64,000 nt of DNA from Microbacterium testaceum StLB037 (GTDB lineage Bacteria > Actinomycetota > Actinomycetes > Actinomycetales > Microbacteriaceae). The notes under the pieces were generated by a model. It made no database searches and was not told the origin of the DNA. It saw only the letters and a list, made by a program, of their open reading frames with translations. The stretch's first letter is position 1, and every line of letters begins with the position of its first letter. The stretch covers positions 1,240,110-1,304,109 of the forward strand of contig NZ_VTQH01000001.1 in NCBI RefSeq assembly GCF_008763945.1, given 5' to 3'. Shown one piece after another: positions 1 to 10,180 of this stretch. A program made the position numbers and the translations under genes.

Positions 1-283
1 GGAACGATCCGGAGCCGCCCGAGCCTCCGTCATAGGTCTCGATGTTGAGCTTGACGTCGGGATTCGCCGTTTCGAAGGCTTTCGCGATGGGCTCACGCGA
101 AGAGTCGACCCAGACCGTGATGGCGCTGGACGGGTCCTGCTCGGCGGCGGTGAAGCCGTACTGGGTATCGGCATCGCCCCCGCTCGAGGCCGGGCTGCAC
201 GCGCTGAGCGCGAGGGCGGAAACGACGGCGAGACCGCCGGCGAGGGCGAGGCGGCGGCGAGCGCCGGGGAAGTGCTGCGGCAT
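1..283 (-). CDS. ABC importer substrate-binding lipoprotein, N-terminal part
   Basis: Reads from an ATG at 283 and runs off the left edge, so only about 94 residues are visible. The N-terminus has a basic start, a hydrophobic stretch and a lipobox (ALSAC, Cys near residue 29), so it should be an exported, lipid-anchored protein. After a short Gly/Ser-rich linker comes a stretch reading ITVWVDSSREPIAKAFE, the usual first strand and helix of extracellular solute-binding proteins of the sugar-binding (family 1) type. An AGGAG ribosome site lies about 8 bases upstream of the start. It is divergent from the sugar kinase gene and shares a 120-base control region with it, so a carbohydrate uptake operon continuing to the left is likely. 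The substrate cannot be told from this fragment. Confidence 0.85.
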   Translation of the reverse strand, partial: MPQHFPGARRRLALAGGLAVVSALALSACSPASSGGDADTQYGFTAAEQDPSSAITVWVDSSREPIAKAFETANPDVKLNIETYDGGSGGSGSF

Positions 284-335
284 TGCAAAGCTCCTGTCTT
301 CTTCGACGAGGTCGGGTGACCGTACGCTAGCATAG

Positions 336-352
336 AACATACGTCATATGTT
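336..352. promoter_or_regulatory. Candidate operator between the sugar-binding protein and kinase genes
   Basis: Perfect inverted repeat AACATA-N5-TATGTT, centred on CGTCA, in the divergent intergenic region. It is A/T-rich in a GC-rich background. The size and symmetry suit a GntR/FadR-type or similar sugar-acid regulator, but no such regulator gene is adjacent, so the binding protein is unknown. Confidence 0.45.
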
Positions 353-404
353 TGAGCAAGACGTGAACATCACGAACGTGCAACGACGATCACGAGGGAG
401 TGAG

Positions 405-1352
405 ATGGCATCCGTACTGACATTCGGCGAGACCATGGGGTTGATCCGTGGCGAGGACCTCGGCGGGTGGGAGAACGTCTCGCGGGCGACCGTGGGCATC
501 GGGGGCGCCGACAGCAACGTGGCGATCGGTCTGCGGAGGCTCGGGGTCGACGTGACGTGGATCGGACGCGTCGGCGATGATGCGCTCGGTCGACGCATCG
601 AGCGTGAGATCCGCGGCGAAGGTGTGTGTACTCGGGCCATCGTCGACGGCACCCGGGCCACGGGCCTCATGCTCAAAGAACGACGGACACCCGCGCACAG
701 CCGTGTGACGTTCTACCGTGGCGGAAGTGCCGGCAGCGCCCTCGCGCCGAGTGACGTGGGCGATGACGAGATCGCTGCGGCCTCGGTCGTGCTGGTAAAC
801 GGCGTGACGGCGTCGCTCTCGGACTCGGCTCGCGCGGCCGCCCTGTCGGTGGTCGCCCGCGCGAGGGCGAACGGTGTCACCGTGGCCTTCGACGTGAACC
901 ACCGACCGTCCTTATGGGCCGGACGCGACCCGCGTGGACTGTACCTCGACCTCGCTCGAGCGAGTGATCTCGTCTTCGCCGGCGACGACGAAGCACGACT
1001 CCTGCTCGGGAACGACGAGCAGGACGCCCTGTCGCTCTCCGCCGAGATGCTCGCGCTCGGACCCTCGCAGGTGGTGGTCAAGAGTGGGGCCGCCGGCGCT
1101 CTCGCCCGGGAGGGCGAGGCGGTCGCGACCTCTCCCGCCGTGCGGATCGATCCCGTCGACACCGTCGGCGCGGGCGATGCGTTCGTCGCGGGGTACCTCG
1201 CGGCCCTCCTCGACGGCTCGCCTCTCGCCGAACGCGTCTCGCTGGGCGTGCGCTGCGGCGCTTTCGCGTGCCTCGGGCCGGGCGATTGGGAGAGCCTGCC
1301 CCGACGAGCCGATCTGGCGCTGCTGAGCGGAGCGGACCCCGTCGAGCGCTGA
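405..1352 (+). CDS. kdgK: PfkB-family sugar kinase, probably 2-keto-3-deoxygluconate kinase
   Basis: A 315-residue ribokinase/PfkB-family kinase. The N-terminal half carries the GGADSNVAIGLRRLG substrate-side glycine signature followed by IGRVGDDALG, and the C-terminal half carries DTVGAGDAFVAGY, the second PfkB signature with its catalytic Asp and anion-hole glycines. The length and the opening FGETMGLIRG are typical of KDG kinases, which phosphorylate 2-dehydro-3-deoxygluconate before aldolase cleavage in sugar-acid breakdown, but fructokinase or another sugar specificity cannot be excluded. The ATG at 405 is preferred over an upstream in-frame ATG at 348 because GAGGGAG lies just before 405 and the upstream 19 residues look unlike the family. 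It is divergent from a sugar-binding lipoprotein, in line with a catabolic role. Confidence 0.85.
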   Translation: MASVLTFGETMGLIRGEDLGGWENVSRATVGIGGADSNVAIGLRRLGVDVTWIGRVGDDALGRRIEREIRGEGVCTRAIVDGTRATGLMLKERRTPAHSRVTFYRGGSAGSALAPSDVGDDEIAAASVVLVNGVTASLSDSARAAALSVVARARANGVTVAFDVNHRPSLWAGRDPRGLYLDLARASDLVFAGDDEARLLLGNDEQDALSLSAEMLALGPSQVVVKSGAAGALAREGEAVATSPAVRIDPVDTVGAGDAFVAGYLAALLDGSPLAERVSLGVRCGAFACLGPGDWESLPRRADLALLSGADPVER

Positions 1353-1393
1353 GCCGCCCGCCGCAACCCCGGACCCCGCGTTCGCTCCCTCAC

Positions 1394-1405
1394 TAGCCTG
1401 GGGCG
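1394..1405 (+). promoter_or_regulatory. Leaderless -10 box of the Pr6Pr gene
   Basis: TAGCCT at 1394-1399 ends 6 bases before the ATG at 1406, and there is no ribosome-binding site. Confidence 0.5.
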
Positions 1406-2131
1406 ATGCAGAGATCGCGGGGATGGGCGAGCGGGTGGAACGCGGCGCGGGTGGCGATCGCCGTGCTGATCCTCGTCGCGGTGGGAGCGCAGTTCTCGTC
1501 GTCGGTGGCCGAGGCGGTGGCGCGCGACCGCGACGTGGCGACCGTGACCGCGAACTTCTTCAGCTTCTTCACGATCCTCTCCAACGTCTCGTCGGCGGTC
1601 GTCCTGGTGCTTCTGGGCGTGCGGTTCTTCGCGCGCGGCCGACGGCTCGAGGGCGATCCGCCCTCTCTCGCGACGGCCCTCGCGTTCGTGTCGACGTACA
1701 TGATCGTCACGGGCGTCGTCTACAACCTGCTGCTGCGCGGCATCCCCCTCCAGCCCGAGACCGTGCCCTGGTCGAACGAGGTCATGCACATCTGGGGTCC
1801 GCTCTTCCTGCTGCTCGACGTTCTGCTCGGGCCGACGCGACGCCGCTTGCCGTGGTCTGCGGCGTTCGCCGCGGCGATCTTCCCCGTCGTGTGGATCGTC
1901 TACACGCTCCTGCGCGCGCCCCTGATCACGAACCCGACGACCGGGGCGCCGTTCTGGTACCCGTACCCCTTCCTCGATCCGAACACCGGCGGGTGGGGCA
2001 GCGTCGCGGTGTACATCGTCGTCATCGCCGTCGCCATCATCGCCCTCGCGGTCGGTGTCGTCGCGATCGGTCGGGCCCGTGGCATCCGGATGCCGATCGA
2101 CCCGGCGCACGCGGAGCCGTCCCTGTCCTGA
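1406..2131 (+). CDS. Pr6Pr family integral membrane protein
   Basis: A 241-residue protein with about six hydrophobic segments, roughly at residues 13-33, 50-70, 85-108, 125-143, 152-172 and 205-226. Between the third and fourth helices it has the stretch SNEVMHIWGPLFLLLD. Together with the early FFSFFTILSN motif, this is the pattern of actinobacterial Pr6Pr-family membrane proteins (FAR-17a/AIG1-like fold). Family members have no settled bacterial function; eukaryotic relatives include lipid (FAHFA) hydrolases that use a Thr and His pair, and the conserved His here may correspond. It stands as a single gene between the kinase and a cyclophilin lipoprotein. Confidence 0.7.
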   Translation: MQRSRGWASGWNAARVAIAVLILVAVGAQFSSSVAEAVARDRDVATVTANFFSFFTILSNVSSAVVLVLLGVRFFARGRRLEGDPPSLATALAFVSTYMIVTGVVYNLLLRGIPLQPETVPWSNEVMHIWGPLFLLLDVLLGPTRRRLPWSAAFAAAIFPVVWIVYTLLRAPLITNPTTGAPFWYPYPFLDPNTGGWGSVAVYIVVIAVAIIALAVGVVAIGRARGIRMPIDPAHAEPSLS

Positions 2132-2150
2132 CGGGCACAGGTCGACGTTC

Positions 2151-2162
2151 TACCCTGGACGC
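2151..2162 (+). promoter_or_regulatory. Leaderless -10 box of the lipoprotein cyclophilin gene
   Basis: TACCCT at 2151-2156 lies 6 bases before the GTG at 2163. This decides the start in favour of GTG 2163 over upstream in-frame codons. Confidence 0.5.
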
Positions 2163-4363
<2,201 letters not shown>

Positions 4364-4376
4364 CCGATCCTTCCAC

Positions 4377-4413
4377 GAGAGCCCGCGGCGCCCCTCCGGC
4401 CCCGCGGGCTCTC
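4377..4413 (+). terminator. argG terminator hairpin
   Basis: Perfect 12-bp stem GAGAGCCCGCGG / CCGCGGGCTCTC with a 13-base loop, 14 bases after the argG stop. No T-run follows, which is common in GC-rich genomes. Confidence 0.7.
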
Positions 4414-4490
4414 GTCGTCGCACGGCGCACCCGCCCCGCACCCCCCTCTCCCGCGCCCTTCTCCCCCTCGCCCTTCTCCCGCGCTCCGCG

Positions 4491-4556
4491 CGCGCGAGTC
4501 GCCACTTTCTGTCGCTTGCCGCGGTCTCAAAGCGACGATTCTTGGCGACTCGCGCG
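4491..4556. repeat. Intergenic hairpin element, copy A
   Basis: Outer arms CGCGCGAGTCGCCA and TGGCGACTCGCGCG are perfect over 14 bp (4491-4504 / 4543-4556). Inner arms GTCGCTT / AAGCGAC pair after an unpaired bubble on each side. It shares the outer and inner boxes and the layout with copies at 4572, 7871 and 12555. It sits in the 340-base argG-TetR gap next to copy B. Confidence 0.75.
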
Positions 4557-4571
4557 GTGGGGCAGCCCGTG

Positions 4572-4636
4572 CGCGTGAGGGGGCAGAAAGTGTCGCCCAG
4601 GCCGCGTCTGGGCGACAGAAACTGACCCCTCACGCG
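4572..4636. repeat. Intergenic hairpin element, copy B
   Basis: Outer arms CGCGTGAGGGG / CCCCTCACGCG (4572-4582 / 4626-4636) and inner arms TGTCGCCCAG / CTGGGCGACA (4591-4600 / 4608-4617), separated by a bubble. Its right half differs from that of copy D (12592-12620) at only a few positions. Confidence 0.75.
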
Positions 4637-4660
4637 GGAGGGCGCCGACGCAAGGACAGG

Positions 4661-4683
4661 AAGTTGCACACGGGCGTGCACTT
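4661..4683. promoter_or_regulatory. Candidate TetR operator
   Basis: TGCAC-N6-GTGCA, extended to AAGTTGCAC-N6-GTGCACTTT with one mismatch. It ends 6 bases before the TACACT -10 box (4690-4695) of the TetR gene, whose GTG start is at 4704. The position suits autorepression of the three-gene operon. Confidence 0.5.
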
Positions 4684-4703
4684 TCGGCGTACACTGGTCG
4701 TCC

Positions 4704-5309
4704 GTGAGCACTCCCACCCGCCGCGACGCCGTCGAGAACCGCGCCGGCATCCTCGACGCCGCCACCGCGGCCATCGGCCACGACCCGCGCGCCTCGATCG
4801 ACACGATCGCCCGCCGGGCCGGCCTCTCGCGACGCGCCCTGTACGGCCACTTCGACGACCGCAACGCCATCGTGCGCGAGGTCATCGCCGCCGGCGCCGT
4901 GCGCTTCAACGCCATCGCCGATCGCGTCGACGACGCCGACTCGCGCGTGGCGCTCGCCCGCCTGGCATCCGAACTCTGGCGCGAAGCCGCCCACGTGCAG
5001 GCCGCCGCCGCGCTCGCCCTCGACGACGCCCACCTCGCCGAGACCTCCGACGCCCTGGCCCCCCTTCGCCGCCGCATCGACCAGATCGTGCGCCGCGGGC
5101 AGGACGCCGATGAACTGCGGACTGACCTGCCCGCCCCGACCCTCGCTCGCCTGCTCGAAGAGACGGGCCGCATGGTCGTCTCTCGGGTGGATGCCGGCTC
5201 CTCGACGGCCCGCTCGATCGCCGTGTGCGCGGTTCTGAGCATCGCCGGTCTGTCGTGGACCGAGGCGCGCGCCCTGCTCGAACAGCACCCCGACCTGGAG
5301 GCGCAGTGA
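4704..5309 (+). CDS. TetR/AcrR family transcriptional regulator
   Basis: A 201-residue regulator. Residues about 12-58 form the TetR DNA-binding domain: helix 1 (ILDAATAAIG), then the helix-turn-helix IDTIARRAGLSRRALYGHF. The rest is a divergent helical ligand-binding domain. Its stop overlaps the GTG of the next gene by 4 bases, and that gene overlaps the YhgE-like gene by 4 bases, so all three are translationally coupled. By the usual logic of such operons it should repress its own operon through the inverted repeat upstream and be released by a small molecule or envelope stress signal. The ligand cannot be read from sequence. Confidence 0.9.
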   Translation: MSTPTRRDAVENRAGILDAATAAIGHDPRASIDTIARRAGLSRRALYGHFDDRNAIVREVIAAGAVRFNAIADRVDDADSRVALARLASELWREAAHVQAAAALALDDAHLAETSDALAPLRRRIDQIVRRGQDADELRTDLPAPTLARLLEETGRMVVSRVDAGSSTARSIAVCAVLSIAGLSWTEARALLEQHPDLEAQ

Positions 5310-5920
5310 GAATCGTCCTGAACGCCGTCGCCAAGGGCCGCGCGCAGAGCGCCCTGCCCGAGACCTCGACCGCGTACGAGACCGGCAGCGCGACCCTGGT
5401 CGTCGCCGAGACCGAGCAGCGTCCCACGGTGCTGGGCCTGGTGGCATCCGGTCGCATGAAGGTCGACAGCGGAACGGTCACGATCGACGGCCGCGCCGAC
5501 GCGTCGGCCATTCGTCGCCGCGTCGCGCTCGTCGACGCCCCCGTGGTGTCGGAGCCCGAGCCGAATGTCACCGTCACCGGCGTCGTCGCCGAAGAGCTGA
5601 TGTTCGCCGGGCACGCGCCGAATCCGTTCGCGGCGGCGCGTTGGCTCGAAGGTATCGGGCTGGAGTCGCTCGCCCCCATGGCGATCGGCAACGTCGAGCC
5701 CGCGGCCCGCGTGCGTCTGCTGCTCGAGCTCGCGGCGCTGCGCACCGACGTCGAGGGACTCGTTCTGGTCGCCCCCGACCGCCACGGCGGCGAGCCGCTC
5801 GCCTGGTGGCGGATCGCGCGGGAGTTCGCCGAGCGCGGGTATGCCGTGCTCGTGGTCGCGGGGCACGCCTCGAAGTCCGCGATCGACGCCCTCGACGAGA
5901 CGGTGGAGGCCGCCCGATGA
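5306..5920 (+). CDS. Degenerate ABC-type ATPase-like protein
   Basis: A 204-residue protein starting at GTG 5306, overlapping the TetR stop. It follows the outline of an ABC nucleotide-binding domain: a strand leading to where the P-loop should be, then RMKVDSGTVTIDGR (the usual stretch after Walker A), a middle region ending LLLELAALRTDVEGLVLVAPDRHGG in place of Walker B, and AERGYAVLVVAGHAS in place of the H-loop strand. The Walker A lysine loop is missing: AETEQRPTVLGL stands where GxxGxGKST is expected. No LSGGQ signature or Walker B Glu is visible. It therefore probably cannot hydrolyse ATP and may be a structural or regulatory partner of the YhgE membrane protein. Automated pipelines would likely call it an ABC ATP-binding protein. 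Confidence 0.65.
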   Translation: MRIVLNAVAKGRAQSALPETSTAYETGSATLVVAETEQRPTVLGLVASGRMKVDSGTVTIDGRADASAIRRRVALVDAPVVSEPEPNVTVTGVVAEELMFAGHAPNPFAAARWLEGIGLESLAPMAIGNVEPAARVRLLLELAALRTDVEGLVLVAPDRHGGEPLAWWRIAREFAERGYAVLVVAGHASKSAIDALDETVEAAR

Positions 5921-7854
5921 AGATCCCGCAGATGATCGCGGCGGAGCTGCGCCGCCTCACCTCGACGCGCATGTCGGTGATCGCCCTCATCGCGCTGCTC
6001 GCCGTGCCCATCCTGTACGGCGGCCTGTACCTCTGGGCCAACCAGGACCCCTACGGCAACCTCTCGAACGTCCCCGTCGCCCTCGTGGTCGACGACCGCG
6101 GCGCCGACGTCAACGGCCAGCAGCGCAACCTCGGCGACGAGGCCGCCGAGCAGCTGCTCGACAGCGACACCTTCGAGTGGCACCGCGTCTCGTCCGACCA
6201 GGCCGACGCCGGTCTGCAGGCGGGCGACTTCGACTTCGTCGTCACCCTTCCGGCCGACTTCACCGAAGCCGTCGCCTCCCTGTCGAGCTCGACGCCGCGC
6301 CAAGCCGACATCGAGTTGCGCACGAACGACGCCAACAACTACCTCGCCTCCACGATCGGCTCGCAGGCCGTGGCCCGCATCCAGTCGTCGGTGGCCAAGA
6401 AGGTCGTCGACGAGGCGGGTCTGTCTCTGCTCGACGCCCTGAACGCCATCCGCGTCAAGCTCGTGGATGCCACGAACGGAGCGACCCAGCTCGTCGACGG
6501 TCTCGCGAGCGCGAAGAGCGGATCGTCGCAACTCGCGACCGGCTCGACCACGCTCGCCGACGGCGCCGCGACACTGGCCGACGGCAACGCGCAGCTCTCC
6601 GCCGGTGCTAACCAGCTGCGCGACGGCACCGCGCAGCTCCGCGACGGCTCCGCCCGCGTGGCCGAGGGCGCCCAGCAGGTCGCCGGGGGCGTCGACCGCC
6701 TCGATACGGTGGCTCGACAGGTCGGTTCCGTCGCGGGTGAGGCCGCCGCTCAGCTGCCCCAGGCGCGCACCGACATCGCGAAGGCCCTTGCCGACGCGGG
6801 TCTCGACCAGGCCCGCATCGACCAGATCCTCTCGCGCCTCGACCCCGTCGGCGATCGCCTCACGGCCGCCAACGGCCGCGTGCAGGACACCGTGAACCAG
6901 ATCAACCAGCTCGACGACGGCGCCCGGCAGGTCGCTTCGGGTAGCGCCGCCCTGGCCAGCGGCGCCGCCAGCGCCGCCGACGGTGCGTCGAGCCTGGCGG
7001 AAGGCGCCGCGACCGCGGCATCCGGGGCCTCCCAACTCCGCGACGGATCCGCCCAGCTCCGTGACGGCGCGACCCAGCTCGACGGCGGCATCGCGCAGCT
7101 CTCGGCCGGTGCGACGCAACTGCGCGACGGCCTCGCCGCGGGCGTGAACCAGATCCCCGACTCCGACCAGGCGACCCGGCAGGCGCAGGCCGCAGCCATC
7201 TCCGACCCCGTCGCGGTCGGCTCGACCTCGGTCACCAAAGCCCAGAATTACGGCGCGGGACTGGCCCCGTTCTTCGCGGCCCTGGCCGGATGGATCGGCA
7301 TCTACGCGCTGTTCCTCATCGTCAAGCCGGTGTCGAAGCGTGCGGTGACGGCGCTGCGCTCGCCCGTCCGCGTCGCCCTCGCCGGGTGGCTGACCCCCGC
7401 GGGGCTCGGCGCGCTGCAGATGGTGGGGCTGTTCACGGTCCTCGCCTTCGCCCTGCAGTTCTCGTTCGCGAATCCGTGGGCGGCCCTCGGCATCCTGCTG
7501 TTCGCGTCGGCGACCTATGCGGCGATCGTGCTCGCGCTGAACGTCTGGCTCGGGTCGGTGGGTCAGTTCCTCGGCCTCGTGCTGATGGTGCTGCAGCTGG
7601 TCACCGCGGGCGGCACGTTCCCGTGGCAGACCCTGCCCGGGCCCCTCGCGGCGCTGCACCACGTGCTGCCGATGGGATACGTCGTGGATGCCATGCGGCA
7701 GGTCATGTACGGCGGCGACGTGGGCCGCGTCGGCCAGGACCTGATCGTGCTCGGCGCGTGGATGCTCGGCGGGGTCCTGGTCGCGGCGATCGGGGTGACA
7801 CGCATGACGCACCACCGCACCCTGCGCGACCTGCAGCCGAGCCTGATCGGCTGA
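5917..7854 (+). CDS. YhgE/Pip family membrane protein with heptad-like repeats
   Basis: A 645-residue protein. One membrane helix lies near the N-terminus (residues 18-38, followed by YLWANQDPYGNLSNVPVALV, typical of the YhgE/Pip N-terminal domain). A long extracytoplasmic region follows, and about five membrane helices make up the last 220 residues. The middle (about 185-430) is built from many short repeats of the form L-x-DG-x-A-x-L, such as QLRDGTAQLRDGSA, which predict a long helical or coiled stalk. The family includes phage-infection protein and type VII secretion-like EsaA proteins and has an ABC-2-like membrane part. It starts at ATG 5917, overlapping the preceding stop. A role in export or envelope function with the degenerate ATPase is inferred. 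Confidence 0.85.
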   Translation: MKIPQMIAAELRRLTSTRMSVIALIALLAVPILYGGLYLWANQDPYGNLSNVPVALVVDDRGADVNGQQRNLGDEAAEQLLDSDTFEWHRVSSDQADAGLQAGDFDFVVTLPADFTEAVASLSSSTPRQADIELRTNDANNYLASTIGSQAVARIQSSVAKKVVDEAGLSLLDALNAIRVKLVDATNGATQLVDGLASAKSGSSQLATGSTTLADGAATLADGNAQLSAGANQLRDGTAQLRDGSARVAEGAQQVAGGVDRLDTVARQVGSVAGEAAAQLPQARTDIAKALADAGLDQARIDQILSRLDPVGDRLTAANGRVQDTVNQINQLDDGARQVASGSAALASGAASAADGASSLAEGAATAASGASQLRDGSAQLRDGATQLDGGIAQLSAGATQLRDGLAAGVNQIPDSDQATRQAQAAAISDPVAVGSTSVTKAQNYGAGLAPFFAALAGWIGIYALFLIVKPVSKRAVTALRSPVRVALAGWLTPAGLGALQMVGLFTVLAFALQFSFANPWAALGILLFASATYAAIVLALNVWLGSVGQFLGLVLMVLQLVTAGGTFPWQTLPGPLAALHHVLPMGYVVDAMRQVMYGGDVGRVGQDLIVLGAWMLGGVLVAAIGVTRMTHHRTLRDLQPSLIG

Positions 7855-7870
7855 CGCGGCCTTTCCTCTT

Positions 7871-7936
7871 CGCGTGAGGCGCCAGAATCTGTCGCTTGGG
7901 AGCGCCCCCAAGCGACAATTCCTGGCGCCTCACGCG
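7871..7936. repeat. Intergenic hairpin element, copy C
   Basis: Outer arms CGCGTGAGGCGCCA / TGGCGCCTCACGCG (7871-7884 / 7923-7936) and inner arms TGTCGCTTGGG / CCCAAGCGACA (7890-7900 / 7907-7917), all perfect, with a 5-base bubble on each side and a 6-base loop. It sits between two convergent genes and could terminate both. Confidence 0.8.
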
Positions 7937-7958
7937 GGGGTTCGGGGGGTGCCGGGGC

Positions 7959-9398
7959 TCAGGCGGGCAGGCGCACCTCGAACACCGTCCGGCCAGGCCG
8001 ACTCTGCACCGAGATCGAGCCGCCGTGCGCCGCGGTGATCGCCTGCGCGATCGAGAGCCCCAGGCCCGTACTTCCGGCATCGCGGTTGCGGGAGTCGTCG
8101 CCCCGGGCGAAGCGGTCGAAGAGCCGCTCGGCGACCCCCGGGTCGATCCCCGGGCCGGTGTCGGTCACCCGCAGCACGGCCTCGCCGCCGTCGCGCGCGA
8201 GCGAGAGCGTCACGGTCGTGCCGGCCGGCGTGTGCGTCTGCGCGTTGCGCAGCAGGTTCGCGACCACCTGGCGCAGGCGATTCTCGTCGCCCGTGACCGA
8301 GATGAGGTCGTCCGAGACGTCCAGGCGCCACTCGTGCGTCGCATCCGCCGCCTGCGCGTCGCTCACGGCGTCGACGGCGAGCAGCGTCAGCTCGACCTCG
8401 TCGCGGCGCAGGGGCTGGCCGGCATCCAGTCTCGCCAAGAGCAGGAGATCATCGACGAGGGATGCCATGCGCCGGGCTTCCGACTCGATCCGATCGAACG
8501 AGCGGGCCTGGGTCGGCGTCATCGGGGCGTCCTCGCCGAGCGAGAGCTGGGCGTAGCCGCGGATGCTCGCCAGGGGCGTGCGCAGCTCGTGGCTCGCGTC
8601 GGCGATGAAGCGCCGGAGCTGGTCTTCGCTGTGCTGCCGCGCCTCGAGCGAGGCCTGCACGTGCCCGAGCAGGTCGTTGAGCGAGGAGCCGACCCGGCCC
8701 ACCTCGGTGTCGACGCGGGTGTCGACCGCGGCGACGCGATCGGGGATCTCGACGGTCCCCGCGCTGAGCGACAGGGTCGAGACGCGCTGCGCGACCGCGG
8801 CGACCCGATCGAGCGGGCGCAGGCTCCGGCGCACGAAGAGCGAAAGGCTCAGCACGGCGACGAGCAGGGTCGCGGCCGACACCGAGACCAGGATCGCGGT
8901 CAGCGCCGACGTGGTCTCGGTCACCTCGGCCTGCGAGTTCCCGGCGACGACCGTGACGCCGTCGCTCTCGGCCGCCGCGACGCGGAACTCACCCAGGTCA
9001 CCGCCGAGATCCACGGTCGTGGGCGTGCGGTCGGTGGGAACCGACGAGCGCAGCAGGGCGATCTGCTCGTCGGTCAGCTCGACCTCCGTGCCGTCGCTGC
9101 GCGTGTAGCCCGAGAGTTGCGCCGAGCCGTCGGCGTCGATCACCGCCTGCAGGGTGCCGATGCGCGGCGCCGGGTTGTCGGCATCCCGTTCCGGAGGACG
9201 CCGCGCCCCGAAGGGCGCGGCCGATCCTTCGCGTCCGACCATGAACGACAGCCCCTCGCTCACCTGCTGATCGAGGCGTTCCAGCGTGAACGAGCGCAGC
9301 GCGATCACCGTGGCCAGGCCCATCACCAGGAAGGCCACCGCGACGAGCACGCTCGTTCCCACGACGAGGGTGCGCCGCAGCGTCCAGCGACCGCGCAT
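7959..9398 (-). CDS. Two-component sensor histidine kinase (OmpR-pair type)
   Basis: A 479-residue kinase starting at ATG 9398, which overlaps the response regulator stop by one base (TGATG). Order: membrane helix at about 9-31, an extracytoplasmic sensor region to about 160, a second helix at about 165-187, a HAMP linker, the dimerisation domain with FIADASHELRTPLASI (phospho-accepting His near residue 262), then the ATPase domain with NLLRNAQTHTPAG (N box), DTGPGIDP (G1) and GSTGLGLSIA (G2). All catalytic boxes are intact. It is divergent from an ABC exporter, so it probably senses an envelope-active compound or stress and drives exporter expression through the adjacent regulator. Confidence 0.92.
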   Translation of the reverse strand: MRGRWTLRRTLVVGTSVLVAVAFLVMGLATVIALRSFTLERLDQQVSEGLSFMVGREGSAAPFGARRPPERDADNPAPRIGTLQAVIDADGSAQLSGYTRSDGTEVELTDEQIALLRSSVPTDRTPTTVDLGGDLGEFRVAAAESDGVTVVAGNSQAEVTETTSALTAILVSVSAATLLVAVLSLSLFVRRSLRPLDRVAAVAQRVSTLSLSAGTVEIPDRVAAVDTRVDTEVGRVGSSLNDLLGHVQASLEARQHSEDQLRRFIADASHELRTPLASIRGYAQLSLGEDAPMTPTQARSFDRIESEARRMASLVDDLLLLARLDAGQPLRRDEVELTLLAVDAVSDAQAADATHEWRLDVSDDLISVTGDENRLRQVVANLLRNAQTHTPAGTTVTLSLARDGGEAVLRVTDTGPGIDPGVAERLFDRFARGDDSRNRDAGSTGLGLSIAQAITAAHGGSISVQSRPGRTVFEVRLPA

Positions 9399-10132
9399 CA
9401 GACGGTCTTGATCGAGTACCCCACACCGCGCACGGTGTGGATGAGCGGGTCCCCGAGGGTGTCGATCTTCTTGCGCAGGTACGAGATGTAGATCTCGACG
9501 ACACTGCCGTTGCCGCCGAAGTCGTAGCTCCACACCTGGTCGAGGATCTGCGCCTTGCTGAGCACGCGTCGCGGGTTCTGCATGAGGTAGCGCAGCAGCT
9601 CGAACTCCTTCGCGGTGAGCTTGATCGGGATGCCGCCGCGCTCGACCTCGTAGGACTCCTCGTCGAGCGTGAGGTCGCCCACGCGCAGCCGCGGATCGGC
9701 GTCGGCGACCGCGGCGACGTGACGGCGGGCCATCCCCCGCAGCCGCACGACGACCTCCTCGAGGTTGAAGGGTTTGGTGACGTAGTCGTCGGCCCCTGCC
9801 GAGATACCGGCGATCCGATCCTCGACGGCGTCCTTCGCCGTGAGGAAGAGCACGGGCGCGTCGTTGCCCGCGGCGCGGATGCGCGTCAGCAGCTCCATGC
9901 CGTCGAGCCCCGGCATCATGATGTCGAGCACGAGCAGATCGGGACCGAACTCCCGGATCTCGGCGAGCGCCTGCTGCCCGTTCGCGGCGGTTCGGGCATC
10001 CCACCCCTCGTTCTCGAGGGCCATGCGCAACAGATCGCTCAGGTTGGCCTCGTCGTCGACGATGAGCGCCCGGACGGGTGAGCCGTCGGGGCGGGTGAGG
10101 GGCTGGGGGCGGGATGCCATGACAGCCAGCAT
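9398..10132 (-). CDS. OmpR-family response regulator
   Basis: A 244-residue regulator. The receiver domain (about 20-135) shows ALIVDDE, the phospho-acceptor in LLVLDIMMPG, LFLTAKD and the switch Lys in DYVTKPF. The C-terminal winged helix (about 150-244) shows LTAKEFELLRYLMQNPRRVLSK and the recognition region VVEIYISYLRKKI. The start is uncertain between ATG 10132 and ATG 10120; neither has a clear ribosome site, and a good AAGGAGGT at about 10168 is out of frame for both. Its likely targets are the direct repeats at 10181-10200 in front of the divergent exporter genes. Confidence 0.9.
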   Translation of the reverse strand: MLAVMASRPQPLTRPDGSPVRALIVDDEANLSDLLRMALENEGWDARTAANGQQALAEIREFGPDLLVLDIMMPGLDGMELLTRIRAAGNDAPVLFLTAKDAVEDRIAGISAGADDYVTKPFNLEEVVVRLRGMARRHVAAVADADPRLRVGDLTLDEESYEVERGGIPIKLTAKEFELLRYLMQNPRRVLSKAQILDQVWSYDFGGNGSVVEIYISYLRKKIDTLGDPLIHTVRGVGYSIKTV

Positions 10133-10180
10133 GCACGCTCGACCACGTCCGCGTCACCCGGCATACCTCCTTCATAGAAA

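Noticed and set aside
6480-7140. Repeated units that could suggest a CRISPR or tandem DNA repeat
   Set aside because: They are in-frame L-DG-A heptad-like protein repeats of the YhgE stalk with varied DNA sequence.
4906-7911. 1001-codon open frame on the minus strand
   Set aside because: Antisense to the YhgE operon; the repetitive translation mirrors the repeats of the real gene.
10120-10175. Strong AAGGAGGT with an ATG at 10164 on the minus strand
   Set aside because: Out of frame with the response regulator and opens only a short overlapping frame; no sign of a real peptide.
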